From the NCBI GenBank assembly GCA_004551865.1, contig SFPR01000007.1, positions 1 to 44,302 of the forward strand: DNA of 44,302 bases, written 5' to 3'. Every line of letters begins with the position of its first letter. Position 1 is the first letter of the stretch. The position numbers were made by a program, and so were the translations under genes. The DNA comes from Bacteroidales bacterium (GTDB lineage: Bacteria; Bacteroidota; Bacteroidia; Bacteroidales; P3). Shown here piece by piece: positions 32,600 through 39,914 of this stretch. The notes beneath the pieces are model-generated. The model saw only the letters and a program-made list of their open reading frames with translations. It ran no database searches and was not told the DNA's origin.

Positions 32600-34855
32600 T
32601 TACTTGCTTTGCAAATATTCGTCTATGCTTTTGGCAGCTTTCTTACCTGCACCCATTGCAAGTATGACTGTGGCTGCTCCCATGACGGCATCTCCTCCTG
32701 CAAAGATACCTTGGCGAGATGTTTGTGCGTGTTCGTCAGTTTTTATGCCTCCCCAATCTGTCGAATCGAGACCTTCGGTTGTGTCGGTTATCAGTTTGTT
32801 TGGAGCAGTTCCCAATGCCATTACAACACAATCGGCTTTTAATTCGTGTTCACTGCCTTTGACTTCGATAGGGGAGCGTCTGCCGCTTGCATCAGGCTCT
32901 CCCAATTCCATTCTAACACATTTTACTGCTTTAACCCAGCCTTGTTCGTCGCCAACTATTTCTATAGGATTGGTCATAAAGTGAAATTCTATTCCCTCTT
33001 CCTTTGCGTGTTCGACCTCTTCAACTCTTGCAGGCATCTCTGCCTTGCTTCTTCTATATACAAGGTGAACTTCTGCTCCGAGACGCTTTGCTGTTCTTGC
33101 GGCATCCATTGCCACGTTGCCACCTCCTACAACTATGGTTACCTTTCCCGGGTATACGGGAGTGTCATACCCTTCTTTGTATGCTTTCATGAGGTTGCTG
33201 CGGGTCAATAGTTCGTTTGCCGATACCACTCCGTTGAGATTTTTGCCCGGAATGTTCATAAACTTAGGTAATCCTGCTCCGGAGGCAACATAAACGGCAG
33301 AAAATCCTTCTTTGTCGAAGAGTTCGTCAATCGTTATGCTGCGTCCTATGATTACATCGGTGATTATTTTTACTCCGAGCTTCTTTACGTTTTCCACTTC
33401 GGCTCTTACAACGCTTTCTTTCGGAAGTCTGAACTCCGGAATGCCATATACCAAAACTCCTCCCGGTGTATGCAATGCTTCAAATATGGTTACATCGTAT
33501 CCCATCTTGGCAAGCTCGCCTGCACAGGTCAATCCGCTCGGACCGGAACCCACAACGGCAACTTTTTTGTTTTTTGCAGGAGCAATTTCTGAGAAATTGA
33601 GCTTGACATCTCTTGCCCAATCGGCAACAAAGCGTTCAAGTTTTCCTATTGCAACGGGGTCTCCTTTCTTTCCGAGGATACAACTGCCTTCGCATTGGGT
33701 CTCTTGTGGACATACTCTGCCGCATATTGCGGGTAGTGCGGAAGAAGAGCTTATTATCTTGTAGGCTTGGGCAAAGTTTCCGTCTCTTACCTGACGCACA
33801 AAGGCAGGTATGTCGATTGAAACAGGGCAGGAGCTTTTGCAACCGGGGTTTTTGCATTGCAAACAGCGGTCTGCCTCTTCCATAGCCTCCTCTGCGGTGT
33901 ATCCGTAGCACACTTCGTCAAAGTTGGTTGCTCTTATCACGGCATCTTGTTCTCTTACGGGAACACGGCGACGCTTGATTGTGTGATTGACTTCGGCAGT
34001 CAGGTTACATTTATGGTCTTTGCTGTCGGTAGCTATTTCATGCGTTTTGAACATTGCCTGTCTTCTCATTGCCTCATCAAAATCTACAAGATGAGCATCA
34101 AATTCCGGACCATCGACACAGGTGAACTTTGTTTTTCCTCCTATTGTTACTCGGCAGGCTCCGCACATTCCTGTTCCATCGACCATGAGAGAGTTGAGGC
34201 TGACGGTGGTTTTCAATCCCAATTCTTTGGTCAAAAGGGACACGAACTTCATCATAATCATCGGACCTATCGCAACAACTTCGTCATACTTCTGTTGCTT
34301 TTGCTCAACCAAATGTTTGATAGCGTCGGTTACCAATCCGTGCATTCCATAGCTGCCATCATCGGTGCAAACAAGTAAATTGTCTGCATATTCCTTTATC
34401 ATGTCTTCGAGAATGAGCGTTGCTTTGGTTTTTGTGCCTATGATGACGTCGGCTTTCATGCCATGGGCTTTCACCCATTTGAGTTGGGGATAGACAGGGG
34501 CTGTTCCGACACCGCCGGCAACGAACAAAAATCTTTTATTCTTCATTTCCTCTTGGTCGAGGTGCATAAACTCAGATTCTTTTCCCAAAGGACCTACAAC
34601 ATCCTTCAATCTGTCGCCCACACCGAGCCTCGCCATTTTTTCTGTTGATTTTCCGACAATTTGGAATACCAAGACGATAGTTCCTTTCTCTTTATCATAA
34701 TCGCAAATCGTCAAAGGAATTCTCTCGCCTTTGTCGTCTATTATCACGATTACGAATTGTCCCGGTTTGGCAGCTCTTGCCACCCATTTTGCATCAACTT
34801 CCATAAGGAAGATGTTGCTTGTCAGTTTTTCTTTTCGTCTTATTTCAAAATTCAT
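32600..34855 (-). CDS. Fused PyrK/FNR-like and GltD-like flavoprotein (NfnAB-type)
   Basis: A 751-residue fusion. Residues 1-280 are a ferredoxin-NADP reductase/PyrK-like module: FAD part, NAD part, and a [2Fe-2S] site DGTGMCGACRV with a further Cys in FTCVDGP. Residues about 300-751 match the small subunit of glutamate synthase. They carry cysteine-rich [4Fe-4S] motifs CLQCKNPGCKSSCP and CGRVCPQETQCEGSC, then two dinucleotide-binding sites VAVVGSGPSGLTCAGEL and TIVVGGGNVAMDAA. The halves correspond to NfnA and NfnB, which in Clostridium form the electron-bifurcating NADH-dependent ferredoxin:NADP oxidoreductase. A function in NADPH/ferredoxin balance is therefore more likely than glutamate synthesis; no large GltB subunit is near. 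Its start overlaps the stop of the small membrane gene (ATGA). Confidence 0.88.
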   Translation of the reverse strand: MNFEIRRKEKLTSNIFLMEVDAKWVARAAKPGQFVIVIIDDKGERIPLTICDYDKEKGTIVLVFQIVGKSTEKMARLGVGDRLKDVVGPLGKESEFMHLDQEEMKNKRFLFVAGGVGTAPVYPQLKWVKAHGMKADVIIGTKTKATLILEDMIKEYADNLLVCTDDGSYGMHGLVTDAIKHLVEQKQQKYDEVVAIGPMIMMKFVSLLTKELGLKTTVSLNSLMVDGTGMCGACRVTIGGKTKFTCVDGPEFDAHLVDFDEAMRRQAMFKTHEIATDSKDHKCNLTAEVNHTIKRRRVPVREQDAVIRATNFDEVCYGYTAEEAMEEADRCLQCKNPGCKSSCPVSIDIPAFVRQVRDGNFAQAYKIISSSSALPAICGRVCPQETQCEGSCILGKKGDPVAIGKLERFVADWARDVKLNFSEIAPAKNKKVAVVGSGPSGLTCAGELAKMGYDVTIFEALHTPGGVLVYGIPEFRLPKESVVRAEVENVKKLGVKIITDVIIGRSITIDELFDKEGFSAVYVASGAGLPKFMNIPGKNLNGVVSANELLTRSNLMKAYKEGYDTPVYPGKVTIVVGGGNVAMDAARTAKRLGAEVHLVYRRSKAEMPARVEEVEHAKEEGIEFHFMTNPIEIVGDEQGWVKAVKCVRMELGEPDASGRRSPIEVKGSEHELKADCVVMALGTAPNKLITDTTEGLDSTDWGGIKTDEHAQTSRQGIFAGGDAVMGAATVILAMGAGKKAAKSIDEYLQSK

Positions 34856-35331
34856 GACTTTGTTTCAAATTTTAATTTGTCAAATTCCTTTATTTCGTTT
34901 TCGGTTAATCCGAGTTCAATTTTTACTTTGGTTTCGGTTGGTTTTGAAAGCACAATCAACAAAATTGATATTGCACAAAACAAAAGATAGCCCGGTGTGG
35001 CACAAACCACAAGTCCTACAACTGCAATGAGACTTACGCTCGCATAAAGCATCATTCGTTTCATTATTGCAGTGCGATATTTTTCTGCTTTTTGGGGAAG
35101 GTCGGCTGTTTTGAGGCTTTCGATTTTTCTTCGGGTCGATTTGCCTGCCGAAAACACGCATAAAACCATCAGCAACATCAAGGCGTATGAGAATATTACC
35201 GCATTTCTTCCGCTCACATTGGCTTCAAATCCGATAAAGTAATAAATGGCTGCGGCAAATCCCGAAGTCAGCAGGTTGATTGCAAGGGTTGCAATCCATA
35301 CCTTGTCGAGAAGTTTCAAATATTTCTTCAT
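34852..35331 (-). CDS. Small four-helix membrane protein, unknown function
   Basis: 159 residues from ATG 35331 (MKKYLKLLDKVW); the longer frame from 35385 runs through the promoter box and is rejected. Hydrophobic segments: WIATLAINLLTSGFAAAIYYF, AVIFSYALMLLMVLCVF, MMLYASVSLIAVVGLVVC, GYLLFCAISILLIVLS. The loop SAGKSTRRKIESLKTADLPQ is positively charged, and the tail is polar. No family recognised. It overlaps the NfnAB-like gene by an ATGA junction, so the two are expressed together; it might be related to membrane or redox function, but this is only context. Confidence 0.7.
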   Translation of the reverse strand: MKKYLKLLDKVWIATLAINLLTSGFAAAIYYFIGFEANVSGRNAVIFSYALMLLMVLCVFSAGKSTRRKIESLKTADLPQKAEKYRTAIMKRMMLYASVSLIAVVGLVVCATPGYLLFCAISILLIVLSKPTETKVKIELGLTENEIKEFDKLKFETKS

Positions 35332-35360
35332 TGCAATGTTTTCTTCTTTCAAATTGTTTT

Positions 35361-35369
35361 GCAAAGGTA
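35361..35369 (-). promoter_or_regulatory. Promoter of the membrane protein/NfnAB-like operon
   Basis: On the minus strand TACCTTTGC, 30 nt before ATG 35331. A TTTG lies upstream at 35388-35385 with a short 15-nt spacer. Confidence 0.6.
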
Positions 35370-35422
35370 GGCAAATAAAAGACACAAAGGCTCATTCTGC
35401 CGCCAAAAACGATGTTTTTACA

Positions 35423-36076
35423 CTATCTTATCTGCAACCATTTGTGTGTTTGCAAGCTCAAAGCCCAGCGAGGGTGGCGTTTGACAAAGTCGATAATCAT
35501 TTCGATAACTTCTTTGTTCACAGACCATTCGGCTTGTAGCGAAAGGCGAATTTCTTTGCCCGTTTCAGAAAAATAAAACGACGTTTTATTCTCGTAAAAC
35601 GTCGTTTTGGCAAGGTCATCTCGGCGAGTTATCACGAGCTTTATTTCGTCGGCAAAAATTAGGTTTTCTTCAAGCGGAGGACAGTTGTCTTTTGGCGATA
35701 TGCAGATCCAATCCCACTTGCCGCTCATAGGAAGAGATGCGGAGGTTTCGAGCCATAGTTTTTTTCCTTTGGCACAAAGGGCTTTGCAAAGGGGGTCAAG
35801 GTTGTACAGAAGCGGTTCTCCTCCCGTTATCACCACGTTTTCGGAAGGGTATTCGGACACCTGCTCTGCAATTTCTTTGACGCTCATGGTCTTACATTTG
35901 GAAATATCCCAAGTAGCTTTGCTGTCGCAAAACTCACAATGGACATTGCAACCGCAAAGCCTCACAAAGCCTGCCGCAATCCCTGTGTGAAAACCCTCAC
36001 CCTGCAAAGAGTAGAAACATTCTGCCACAGGCAGATACTCTCCGCTCAAATACAAATTGTCTTCTTTCGTGTTCAT
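35423..36076 (-). CDS. queE: 7-carboxy-7-deazaguanine synthase QueE with in-frame palindromic repeat
   Basis: Radical SAM enzyme of the queuosine/7-deazaguanine pathway, converting CPH4 to CDG. Motifs: CFYSLQGEGFHTG, the cluster motif C43-NVH-C47-EF-C50, the glycine-rich SAM-binding VVITGGEPLL, and SLQTHKWLQIR at the end. 217 residues, normal for the family. Residues 157-177 (KTTFYEN, KTSFYFS, ETGKEIR) are encoded by a copy of the palindromic array at 35554-35608, giving seven-residue repeats in a loop between two core elements. No other queuosine gene (queC, queD, queF) is nearby. Confidence 0.93.
   Translation of the reverse strand: MNTKEDNLYLSGEYLPVAECFYSLQGEGFHTGIAAGFVRLCGCNVHCEFCDSKATWDISKCKTMSVKEIAEQVSEYPSENVVITGGEPLLYNLDPLCKALCAKGKKLWLETSASLPMSGKWDWICISPKDNCPPLEENLIFADEIKLVITRRDDLAKTTFYENKTSFYFSETGKEIRLSLQAEWSVNKEVIEMIIDFVKRHPRWALSLQTHKWLQIR
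35554..35608. repeat. Palindromic array inside queE, central bases A and T
   Basis: Units at 35575 (AAAACGACGTTTT) and 35596 (AAAACGTCGTTTT), 21 bp apart; a third, degenerate unit (ending CCCGTTTCAG) starts at about 35554. The two intact units are perfectly complementary: 13-bp stem, 8-nt loop ATTCTCGT. Confidence 0.85.
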
Positions 36077-36098
36077 CGTTTATAAGCTCGATGGAAAC

Positions 36099-36134
36099 AA
36101 AAAAAATTAAGGCGTGAGCCAATCGGTTCACGCC
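36099..36134 (-). terminator. Intrinsic terminator of the ffh-folD unit
   Basis: Stem 36111-36120 with 36125-36134 (one G-T pair), loop AATC, followed on the minus strand by TTAATTTTTTTT. It lies between folD and queE. Confidence 0.85.
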
Positions 36135-36153
36135 CACATTATTCTATTTCAAG

Positions 36154-37056
36154 CTATTCGGCTTCGTATATTTCGTGTTTGTAAGCCTTCATGGTGTTAT
36201 CCAAAAGCGAAACGATAGTCATCGGACCCACACCGCCCGGAACAGGGGTAATGGCACTGCACTTTGGTGCAACCTCGTCAAACTTAACATCTCCGATAAT
36301 TCGATAACCTTTCTCGTTGTCGGCAGGCACTCTGTGAATACCCACATCTATAACCACCGCACCTTCTTTGACCATATCGGCTGTAACAAATTCGGGCTTG
36401 CCTATTGCAACTATCAAAATATCTGCACTACTGCATATTTCCTTTATGTTCTTTGTTTTGGAATGACAAAGAGTTACCGTGCAGTTTGCCTTCTTTGAGT
36501 TCCTGCTCATAAGAATTGCCATAGGCGTACCAACAATGTTGCTTCTGCCAAGCACAACGCAGTGTTTGCCTTCGGTTTCTATGTTGCTGCGGTCAAGAAG
36601 CTGTTTTATACCATAAGGAGTTGCCGGAATATATGTAGGCATTCCGAGCATCATTCTTCCTCCGTTTGAAGGGTGGAAGCCATCTACATCTTTGCTCGGA
36701 GCAATTGCTTCAAGCACTTTTCGTTCGTTGATGTGCTTTGGCAAAGGTAACTGTACAATATAGCCATCTACTTCGGGGTCTTTGTTCAAAAAGTCGAGTG
36801 TTTCCAAGAGTTCTTTTTCCGAGATACTTTCCGGAAATCTATATACAGAGGAAGTGAAGCCTACTTCTTTGGATTGTTTTTCCTTGCTGGCAACGTACGA
36901 GAGGCTTGCTCCGTCTTCACCCACAATGACGGCAACCAAGTGAGGTGGTCTCTTGCCTTCTGTGAGCAAATCTTGAACTTCCTTTGCTATTTCTTCCTTT
37001 ATTGTCTTTGCAATCACTTTTCCGTCAATCATGACGGGTTTTTCTCTTTTTTCCAT
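36154..37056 (-). CDS. folD: Methylenetetrahydrofolate dehydrogenase/cyclohydrolase
   Basis: Bifunctional enzyme interconverting 5,10-methylene-THF and 10-formyl-THF for one-carbon metabolism. Motifs: VAVIVGEDGASLSYVASKEKQSKEVGF with the catalytic YVxxKxK pattern (YVASKEK), DGYIVQLPLPKHI, KDVDGFHPSNGGRM, CVVLGRSNIVGTPMA and the end TPVPGGVGPMT. 300 residues. ATG 37056 is used; MIDGK eight codons later is an alternative. It follows ffh by 9 nt. Confidence 0.96.
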   Translation of the reverse strand: MEKREKPVMIDGKVIAKTIKEEIAKEVQDLLTEGKRPPHLVAVIVGEDGASLSYVASKEKQSKEVGFTSSVYRFPESISEKELLETLDFLNKDPEVDGYIVQLPLPKHINERKVLEAIAPSKDVDGFHPSNGGRMMLGMPTYIPATPYGIKQLLDRSNIETEGKHCVVLGRSNIVGTPMAILMSRNSKKANCTVTLCHSKTKNIKEICSSADILIVAIGKPEFVTADMVKEGAVVIDVGIHRVPADNEKGYRIIGDVKFDEVAPKCSAITPVPGGVGPMTIVSLLDNTMKAYKHEIYEAE

Positions 37057-37065
37057 ATCGTTATT

Positions 37066-38388
37066 TTACCTCCTTCTCATGTTTCTCATTGAGTTTAACT
37101 TGCCACTGCTCATCATTTTCATCATTTTGCGGGTCTCTTCAAACTGTTTCATCAATCGGTTTACTTCTTCTATCGAGTTGCCGCTTCCTCTTGCTATTCG
37201 GCGACGGCGAGAGGTGTCAATTTTAGCAGGGTGCTTTCTTTCGTAAGGTGTCATCGAACCAATCATTGCTTCGATAGATTTGAATGCATCGTTGTCTATA
37301 TCGACGTCCTTGACCATTTTGTTAAGTCCGGGTATCATTCCGACCAAGTCTTTGAGGTTACCCATTTTTTTGATTTGGGCAATCTGTCCGAGGAAGTCGT
37401 CAAAATCAAATTCGTTTGACTTGATTTTTTTGGTAAGTCGGCGAGCCTGCTCTTCATCATACTCAGCCTGTGCTTTCTCTACCAAAGACACAATATCTCC
37501 CATGCCCAAAATTCGCGATGCCATACGGTCCGGGTGGAACACATCGAGGTCTGTCATCTTTTCTCCCAAGCCTACGAACTTTATGGGCTTGTTTACAACG
37601 TGGCGAATGGTCAATGCCGCACCTCCGCGGGTATCTCCGTCGAGCTTTGTGAGGACTACTCCGTCAAAGTCAATCTTTTCGTTGAATGCCTTGGCGGTAT
37701 TGACTGCGTCCTGACCGGTCATCGAATCTACAACGAAGAGTGTTTCCTCGGGATTGACAGCCTGCTTTACGTTGTATATCTCTTGCATCATTTGTTCATC
37801 GACTGCAAGACGTCCTGCGGTATCTACAATCACCACATCGAAAGAACGGCTTTTTGCATGAGCCACTGCGTTCTTTGCTATTGCAACAGGGTCTTTTGAA
37901 TCTTCTTCTGTATATACTTCTGTGCCGATTTGTTCAGCCAAGACTTTCAACTGGTCGATTGCAGCCGGTCTGTAAACGTCTCCTGCTACCAAGAGAACTT
38001 TTTTGTTCTTCTTTGTTTTGAGGAAGTTTGCTAACTTGGCAGAGAAAGTCGTCTTTCCGCTACCTTGAAGACCTGCAATCAAAACGACGGCAGGGCGACC
38101 GTTAAGGTTCAATCCGCTGCTTTCGCCTCCCATAAGCTCGGTAAGTTCGTCTTTTACGATTTTTACCATCAGCTGACCCGGTTCTACCGAAGTCAGAACG
38201 TCTCGTCCGAGGGCTTTTTCTTTGACAGTATTACAAAATTCCTTCGCAATGGAATAGCTTACGTCGGCATCAATCAACGCTTTGCGGACTTCTTTGAGAC
38301 TTTCCGCAATGTTTATCTCATTTATCTTGCCTTTACCTTTTAATATCTTAAAGGCTTTGTCGAATTTCTCCGAAAGATTTTCAAACAT
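37066..38388 (-). CDS. ffh: Signal recognition particle protein Ffh
   Basis: SRP54-type GTPase that binds 4.5S RNA and signal sequences of nascent membrane proteins. The N domain is residues 1-85. The G domain has LIAGLQGSGKTTFSAKLA, DVVIVDTAGRLAVDEQ, VLTKLDGDTRGGAAL and FVGLGEKMTDLDVFHP. The M domain carries SMTPYERKHPAKIDTSRRRRIARGSG (in pieces SMTPYERKHP, SRRRRIARGSG) and a methionine-rich end MKMMSSGKLNSMRNM. 440 residues, complete. Confidence 0.97.
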   Translation of the reverse strand: MFENLSEKFDKAFKILKGKGKINEINIAESLKEVRKALIDADVSYSIAKEFCNTVKEKALGRDVLTSVEPGQLMVKIVKDELTELMGGESSGLNLNGRPAVVLIAGLQGSGKTTFSAKLANFLKTKKNKKVLLVAGDVYRPAAIDQLKVLAEQIGTEVYTEEDSKDPVAIAKNAVAHAKSRSFDVVIVDTAGRLAVDEQMMQEIYNVKQAVNPEETLFVVDSMTGQDAVNTAKAFNEKIDFDGVVLTKLDGDTRGGAALTIRHVVNKPIKFVGLGEKMTDLDVFHPDRMASRILGMGDIVSLVEKAQAEYDEEQARRLTKKIKSNEFDFDDFLGQIAQIKKMGNLKDLVGMIPGLNKMVKDVDIDNDAFKSIEAMIGSMTPYERKHPAKIDTSRRRRIARGSGNSIEEVNRLMKQFEETRKMMKMMSSGKLNSMRNMRRR

Positions 38389-38433
38389 ACAATGATTACT
38401 TCTATTGAGTTTTCGTTTTACTCCTTTTGGTCG

Positions 38434-38442
38434 GCAAAGGTA
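38434..38442 (-). promoter_or_regulatory. Promoter of ffh-folD
   Basis: TACCTTTGC on the minus strand, 45 nt before ATG 38388 and directly after the stop of the NamZ-like gene. The -33 would fall in that gene and is weak. Confidence 0.6.
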
Positions 38443-38443
38443 A

Positions 38444-39706
38444 TCATTTTCTTTGGTAAATGAGGTATTTTTCCCTTATTTTCTTATATTTTTCTAAGTC
38501 TTCGCTCCAAGACGAGCGTATTTTGTCTTCGTTCCAACCCTCTTCGATTTGTTGTCTCAAGCGATTTGTTCCTGCAAGTTTATCGAAGAAAGGATTGAAA
38601 AAGCCTTCCTTGTTTTCAGAACACTTATACATTTCTATAATATAGCGGAGCGAGAGTTGTTTTTGCGGTATTTCCAAATTGTTTTCTCCATAGCATACTT
38701 TGCCTTTGTGTGGCGGATTTTCGCTCACGCCTTTTATCGGATGGGGAACAAAAGTAAAGTCTTTGCCTTGGCAGTCGGGTGAGCCTATGATTTCAAACGG
38801 TGTATCCGTTCCTCTGCCTACGCTGACGGTTGTACCCTCAAGCAAACACAAAGAAGGGTAGAGGGCAATAGCTTTGTCGGTAGGAAGATTGGGGCTTGGT
38901 GCAACGGGAAGAGAATAAGCCGAAGGCATATCGTGAAACCAGTTTTGCAAACCTATTATTCTCAAATCACATTTCCTTCCTCCCTCAAGCCAACCTTCAT
39001 TGTTCACCATAAGTGCATATTCTCCGATTGTCAGACCATAAACAACCGGAATATTGTGCAGACCCACGAAGGATTTGTACTTATCTTCCATGACAGGACC
39101 GTCAATGTAGTCATTGGGATTAGGACGGTCGAGAACAATCAGCGGTATGTTCGCTTCACTGCACGCCTGCATGACATAGGTGAGCGTAGATATGTAGGTA
39201 TAGAAACGGCAGCCCACGTCCTGCAAGTCGAACAGGATTACATCACATCGCTTTGTCTGTTCCTGAGTAGGTTTCTTGTTTTTGCCATACAGAGAGACCA
39301 CATCGATGCCTGTCTCGGGGTCTTTGCCCGAGGAAATCATTGCACCTGCCTCGGCATTTCCCCTAAAACCATGCTCGGGAGAGAAAATACACTCTATTTT
39401 TATCCCCGAAGTCAAAAGTGTATCGACAAGATGAACTTTTTTTCCTTTATTGTCAAACACCACAGAGGTCTGATTGGCAACTATTCCGACCTTTTTGCCC
39501 TTGATTTCCGGCAAATATTCTGTCATTCTCTCAGCTCCGCAAACTATTTGATTATCACAGCTTTGCAAAACGCCGTTTTGTTCTGCTGAAACGGCGTTTT
39601 GCTCGGCTGAAACGCCGTAATAATTTTGTGAAACGGCGTTTTGAAATCCGCAAATACCCAAAGGCAGAAATAACACTGCAAACAATATGATTTTTCTCTT
39701 GTTCAT
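38444..39706 (-). CDS. DUF1343 (GH171, NamZ-like) exo-beta-N-acetylmuramidase, with in-frame palindromic repeat
   Basis: DUF1343 protein; characterised members (NamZ, GH171) remove terminal MurNAc from peptidoglycan fragments. A signal peptide (MNKRKIILFAVLFLPLGICG) points to the periplasm. Conserved pieces: GKKVGIVANQTSVV, FSPEHGFRGNAEAG, DVILFDLQDVGCRFYTYIST, LDRPNPNDYIDGPV, VVYGLTIGEYALM, LEGTTVSVGRGTDTPFE. Residues 21-48, just after the signal sequence, are FQNAVSQ, NYYGVSA, EQNAVSA, EQNGVLQ: four seven-residue repeats encoded by the palindromic array. The catalytic domain begins at about residue 58, so the repeat forms a linker. Start ATG 39706 is preferred over GTG 39712. Confidence 0.88.
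   Translation of the reverse strand: MNKRKIILFAVLFLPLGICGFQNAVSQNYYGVSAEQNAVSAEQNGVLQSCDNQIVCGAERMTEYLPEIKGKKVGIVANQTSVVFDNKGKKVHLVDTLLTSGIKIECIFSPEHGFRGNAEAGAMISSGKDPETGIDVVSLYGKNKKPTQEQTKRCDVILFDLQDVGCRFYTYISTLTYVMQACSEANIPLIVLDRPNPNDYIDGPVMEDKYKSFVGLHNIPVVYGLTIGEYALMVNNEGWLEGGRKCDLRIIGLQNWFHDMPSAYSLPVAPSPNLPTDKAIALYPSLCLLEGTTVSVGRGTDTPFEIIGSPDCQGKDFTFVPHPIKGVSENPPHKGKVCYGENNLEIPQKQLSLRYIIEMYKCSENKEGFFNPFFDKLAGTNRLRQQIEEGWNEDKIRSSWSEDLEKYKKIREKYLIYQRK
39567..39642. repeat. Four-unit palindromic array inside the NamZ-like gene, exact 21-bp period
   Basis: Units start at 39567, 39588, 39609 and 39630, exactly 21 bp apart. Central bases alternate C, G, C, G, so each neighbour pair is fully or nearly complementary. 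The reading frame runs through all four units without a stop. Confidence 0.92.
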
Positions 39707-39734
39707 CTTCACAAAAATGATTGATTTGTCGGCT

Positions 39735-39743
39735 GCAAAGCTA
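39735..39743 (-). promoter_or_regulatory. Promoter of the NamZ-like gene
   Basis: Minus-strand TAGCTTTGC, 28 nt before ATG 39706. A TTTG lies further upstream (39771-39768) with a long 24-nt spacer. Confidence 0.5.
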
Positions 39744-39762
39744 ATGTTTTTTTACGGAACAC

Positions 39763-39793
39763 TTGAACAAAACAAAAAAAATTGTACCTTTGC
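39763..39793 (+). promoter_or_regulatory. Promoter of rho
   Basis: TTG (39763-39765), 19 nt spacer, TACCTTTGC (39785-39793). The leader before the rho ATG is about 115 nt. Confidence 0.75.
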
Positions 39794-39806
39794 ACCGTCA
39801 AAAAGA

Positions 39807-39908
39807 ATGGAGACGATGAATTGTTGTCCGAAAGGGCAAAGTTTTCCTTTTAATAACTTTAATGTAAATCAGAAGTCTGTGAGACAACAGACGAAAAGTT
39901 CACTTTGA
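39807..39908 (+). CDS. Possible 33-residue leader ORF in the rho 5' UTR
   Basis: ATG 39807 (or 39816) opens a 33-codon frame (METMNCCPKG... ending TKSSL) that stops 6 nt before the rho start. It begins about 14 nt after the promoter box and fills nearly the whole leader. It has no detectable family. Translation is unproven; it could be a chance frame or a coupling/leader peptide for rho control. Confidence 0.25.
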   Translation: METMNCCPKGQSFPFNNFNVNQKSVRQQTKSSL

Positions 39909-39914
39909 TTAAGT

